From positions 1-15,097 of the forward strand of contig JAGQHH010000346.1 in the NCBI GenBank assembly GCA_020431945.1: DNA of 15,097 nt, in the 5' to 3' direction. The position numbers were made by a program, and so were the translations under genes. The notes under the pieces are model-generated. The model was not told the DNA's origin. It saw nothing but the letters and a program-made list of their open reading frames with translations, and made no database searches. Each line of letters opens with the position of its first letter. Within the stretch, counting starts at the first letter, position 1. Source of the DNA: Cyanobacteria bacterium HKST-UBA02 (GTDB lineage Bacteria; Cyanobacteriota; Vampirovibrionia; Obscuribacterales; Obscuribacteraceae). Positions 13,022 to 15,097 of the stretch are shown here, piece after piece.

Positions 13022-14580
13022 TATGGTGGAACCTCCGCATGAACTTCGGTCTGGGTTTGCGATACCATTTCACCCAGACACTGGGTGTATCCGGTTCCAG
13101 GCTGCCAGTTGATGGTACCTTTCACCTTGGTGTAATACTTCACATAGGACGAAGAGAACTCGGTTCGCTCGGCATGGCAGGTATTGGGCTGATCCGTATA
13201 GACTGGAGTCTGCACCAGGGCCTTGTCGAGCCCGTCAGCACTTGCCGCGGTCTTGAGCCATTGAGGTAGAGACTTGGAGTTCTCCTTGCCGATCTTGATC
13301 ACCGGACTGGTGAAATCAGGGGTGCTGTAATCCGGATAGATGAGATAGTCAGCGTCATCGTCGATCTGGACGCTATCCATGAGCGCTTCCAGTCGAGACT
13401 GAGTGAAGTCCTTGTCTACTTCTCGCAATCGCTGGGCCATTTTTTTCAGGGCAGGCTGGTAGTCACCGGGAATGGCCTTCAGGACCTGAAGCAGACCGGG
13501 GCTTGCATACTCGACTCCGAGGGTGGCCCAGACATCGAGCTTACCACCGCTCTTGAGCTTGTATTGCTTGACCTCATGATAGACCTTGGGCGTCATCTCA
13601 TACTTGGTGGTTTTGAATAGCTTTTCCTTGTCGTTGCCGTCCTTGATTATCCATTTGGCCGAGTTGGTGTATCGCAGCCTCACATAGGCTTTCGGAATGG
13701 CAAGGACATACTGGCGCTGGGGGTTGGCCAGGGCGGCGGCGGAAGCGCGGATGGAAGCGCGGCTTCCATCCACATAGCCGGTGGAAGCAAAAGCATTCGG
13801 GATAGCAGCGGGACCGCCGCCCAGAGGCATGGCTTCCGGACGAGCAGCCTGGAAAGCTCCGTCGGCGAGAAGCTTGGGCATCTGCCCGGCAGGAAATGTT
13901 GGAAGCATGAACTCGCGCCCATTGACGGTCATGCTCTGATAACCGGGCATGCAGCTACTGCAATTACCCTGCACGCTGACACTGGGCGGGAATTGGTCCT
14001 GTCCGAATTTGAGATTGCTGTCTCCGCCTCTTCCAACCATGGCGAAATCGAAAGGCTCATCATCCGCTCTCTGCAGGCTCGGGCCGCCGAAACCGAGTAA
14101 CCCTGCGAATCTCGTATTGGCCATATGCCTGTAATAAGAGTTGAGAGTGGTGCGATCTTCCACCTTGCTCACCAGGGACGAATTGATGTTGTTCGCCACG
14201 CCATAGCTGGTGTCTGCCATACCGCTGGTGTTCTGCCCGGCGGAACCTTCGCGCACCATCTCTTCGGCGTTGGCATTGATCAGCATGGCTTTGCCCCAGA
14301 CCCTGCTTATATTGCTGACACCGACCATGCCGCTGGTATCGGCACAGTCTTCGAAACCAGACTGCGTCGGCACCTTGGACTGGACAATCTCCTTGGAGAC
14401 ATTGAGCACCGAAGCATCAACGGCATTACGCACTTGCTGGGAGCCGCCCATTACCATGCCGAAATTGAAACAGGCAGCGATGATCACTGCTATCAGAAAG
14501 ACACAGACGAGTACAAGGGCGATACTGGCGCCTGACTGCCGCCGGATTTTCTCGAATCTTCTTTTGTGCTCTCGAGCCAC
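13021..14580 (-). CDS. TadG-like protein (Tad/Flp pilus-associated, N-terminal membrane helix)
   Basis: This is a 519-aa protein whose N-terminus follows the TadG pattern. A basic stretch (4-14) and GASIALVLVCVFLIAVIIAA lead to an approximately 23-residue membrane helix (18-40). QQVRNAVDASVLNVSKEIV then matches the region after the helix in TadE/TadG proteins. The large remaining part is predicted extracytoplasmic, with no domain I can name. It contains a CSSC pair (207-210) and further cysteines that may form disulfides. A von Willebrand A domain, common in TadG proteins, was not recognised, so the C-terminal part is divergent. The GTG start is preceded by TGAGGA, which overlaps the stop of the TadE-like gene 10 bases upstream. 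It is the middle gene of a tightly coupled set. Confidence 0.78.
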   Translation of the reverse strand: MAREHKRRFEKIRRQSGASIALVLVCVFLIAVIIAACFNFGMVMGGSQQVRNAVDASVLNVSKEIVQSKVPTQSGFEDCADTSGMVGVSNISRVWGKAMLINANAEEMVREGSAGQNTSGMADTSYGVANNINSSLVSKVEDRTTLNSYYRHMANTRFAGLLGFGGPSLQRADDEPFDFAMVGRGGDSNLKFGQDQFPPSVSVQGNCSSCMPGYQSMTVNGREFMLPTFPAGQMPKLLADGAFQAARPEAMPLGGGPAAIPNAFASTGYVDGSRASIRASAAALANPQRQYVLAIPKAYVRLRYTNSAKWIIKDGNDKEKLFKTTKYEMTPKVYHEVKQYKLKSGGKLDVWATLGVEYASPGLLQVLKAIPGDYQPALKKMAQRLREVDKDFTQSRLEALMDSVQIDDDADYLIYPDYSTPDFTSPVIKIGKENSKSLPQWLKTAASADGLDKALVQTPVYTDQPNTCHAERTEFSSSYVKYYTKVKGTINWQPGTGYTQCLGEMVSQTQTEVHAEVPP

Positions 14581-14590
14581 CGTAGTGTCC

Positions 14591-15016
14591 TCAGATTGGC
14601 GCCGGCGTAGCCACTATGGGCTGTGCCGAGGCATTATGGAACTGGACCGTGGACCAGCCTGGAAATGGAACAGGCAGTTTCACATCCATCAATGTAGTGA
14701 CGGTGACCTGGCCCTCGCTCAGATCATAATTGACGCTCTCCACCACGACATTGGTGATCACATTGTTGAGAGTGCAGAGATTTATGGCATTCTCAGCAGC
14801 CTTCTCGGCGGAGCTCCCGTCCAGACGCTTGGCTGCAGCCCGGGCCGCCTGCTCGGCCCACTCGCTGTTGTTGCGACTGCAACTGATCATGGTGATGATG
14901 TTCACCGCCACGAGCCCCAGAGGAATGAGGATCATGAAGCCAGCCAGAGTCTCCACGAGGCTTTGACCACGTGTCTTGCGGCGCTGACGCTGTCTTCGAC
15001 CGGCGAGACTCCTCAC
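14591..15016 (-). CDS. TadE-like pseudopilin
   Basis: This is a 141-aa protein of the TadE family of minor pseudopilins found in Tad/Flp pilus loci. A basic leader (1-16) is followed by GQSLVE (17-22) and then a hydrophobic helix (about 23-45, LAGFMILIPLGLVAVNIITM). Gly17 with Glu at +5 (Glu22) matches a prepilin-peptidase (TadV/CpaA-type) cleavage site. The helix is followed by EWAEQAARAAAKRLDG, the usual Ala-rich segment, and a beta-rich end (GQVTVTTLMDVKLPVPFPGW). The GTG start at 15016 has an excellent AGGAGGT site overlapping the stop of the preceding gene. It probably joins the pilus base or tip; no major Flp pilin is visible here. Confidence 0.85.
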   Translation of the reverse strand: MRSLAGRRQRQRRKTRGQSLVETLAGFMILIPLGLVAVNIITMISCSRNNSEWAEQAARAAAKRLDGSSAEKAAENAINLCTLNNVITNVVVESVNYDLSEGQVTVTTLMDVKLPVPFPGWSTVQFHNASAQPIVATPAPI

Positions 15017-15019
15017 TGG

Positions 15020-15026
15020 ACCTCCT
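15020..15026 (-). promoter_or_regulatory. Shine-Dalgarno site supporting the GTG start of the TadE-like gene
   Basis: AGGAGGT lies three bases before the GTG at 15016 and overlaps the TGA stop of the upstream gene (15028-15026), implying translational coupling. Confidence 0.7.
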
Positions 15027-15097
15027 CAAATGATCAGGCGGGTGCCCGACCCGGTGAATTTCACAGGCGCCCCGAGACCGGGGACGCCGGGTAAAAA
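15026..15097 (-). CDS. C-terminal end of a probable second TadE-like protein (runs off right edge)
   Basis: Only 23 residues and a TGA stop are visible, ending GSGTRLII. The pattern PGVPGLGAPVKFTGSGTRLI resembles the end of the neighbouring TadE-like protein (VPFPGWSTVQFHNASAQPIV): a proline-glycine turn, a hydrophobic-Lys/Gln-Phe strand, a small-residue turn and a final hydrophobic strand. The stop lies 9 bases before the next start. Both the reading frame and the homology rest on a short piece, so the call is tentative, but a gene ending here is strongly supported by the spacing and ribosome binding site. Confidence 0.6.
   Translation of the reverse strand, partial: FLPGVPGLGAPVKFTGSGTRLII

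Overview
The window comes from a bacterial chromosome of moderately high GC. It is dense with genes and shows frequent GTG and TTG starts, strong GGAGG ribosome binding sites and many stop/start overlaps. Membrane-spanning Ser/Thr kinases with leucine-rich-repeat ectodomains, kinesin-light-chain-type TPRs, TadE/TadG-like proteins and a tandem Hsp20 pair suggest a lineage with a complex signalling repertoire. Vampirovibrionia (Obscuribacterales) or a planctomycete-like group are possible. This is a low-confidence inference, since no rRNA or marker gene is present. No RNA genes, CRISPR arrays, insertion sequences or phage genes were seen, and no stretch over about 130 bases lacks a gene.

Region 1 (1-4192) looks like a proteostasis and redox stress island. 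On the minus strand, two divergent small heat-shock proteins are followed by a membrane-anchored HtrA/DegP-type protease that runs off the left edge before its catalytic serine. Transcribed away from them is a sigma-70 factor that appears to lack the whole sigma-3 domain. Nine bases after it comes a mercuric-reductase-like flavoprotein. The 214-base divergent intergenic region carries a 13-base palindrome and a spaced inverted repeat.

Region 2 (4194-7110) holds single genes: a two-helix membrane protein, a secreted SRPBCC-fold protein, a secreted alpha/beta-hydrolase esterase that may be leaderless, and a secreted helical protein of unknown function.

Region 3 (7232-12164, plus strand) is a likely operon. 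Two paralogous receptor-like kinases flank a Fe-S uracil-DNA glycosylase, whose start codon overlaps the stop of the first kinase. A membrane-anchored TPR protein follows. The arrangement suggests membrane sensing passed to cytoplasmic phosphorylation, with a DNA-repair enzyme embedded in the signalling operon.

Region 4 (12161-15097, minus strand) is a tightly overlapping gene set. It contains the tail of a probable TadE-like protein, a complete TadE-like pseudopilin, a TadG-like protein and a secreted TPR protein. It probably belongs to a Tad-type pilus or secretion locus whose other genes lie beyond the right edge.
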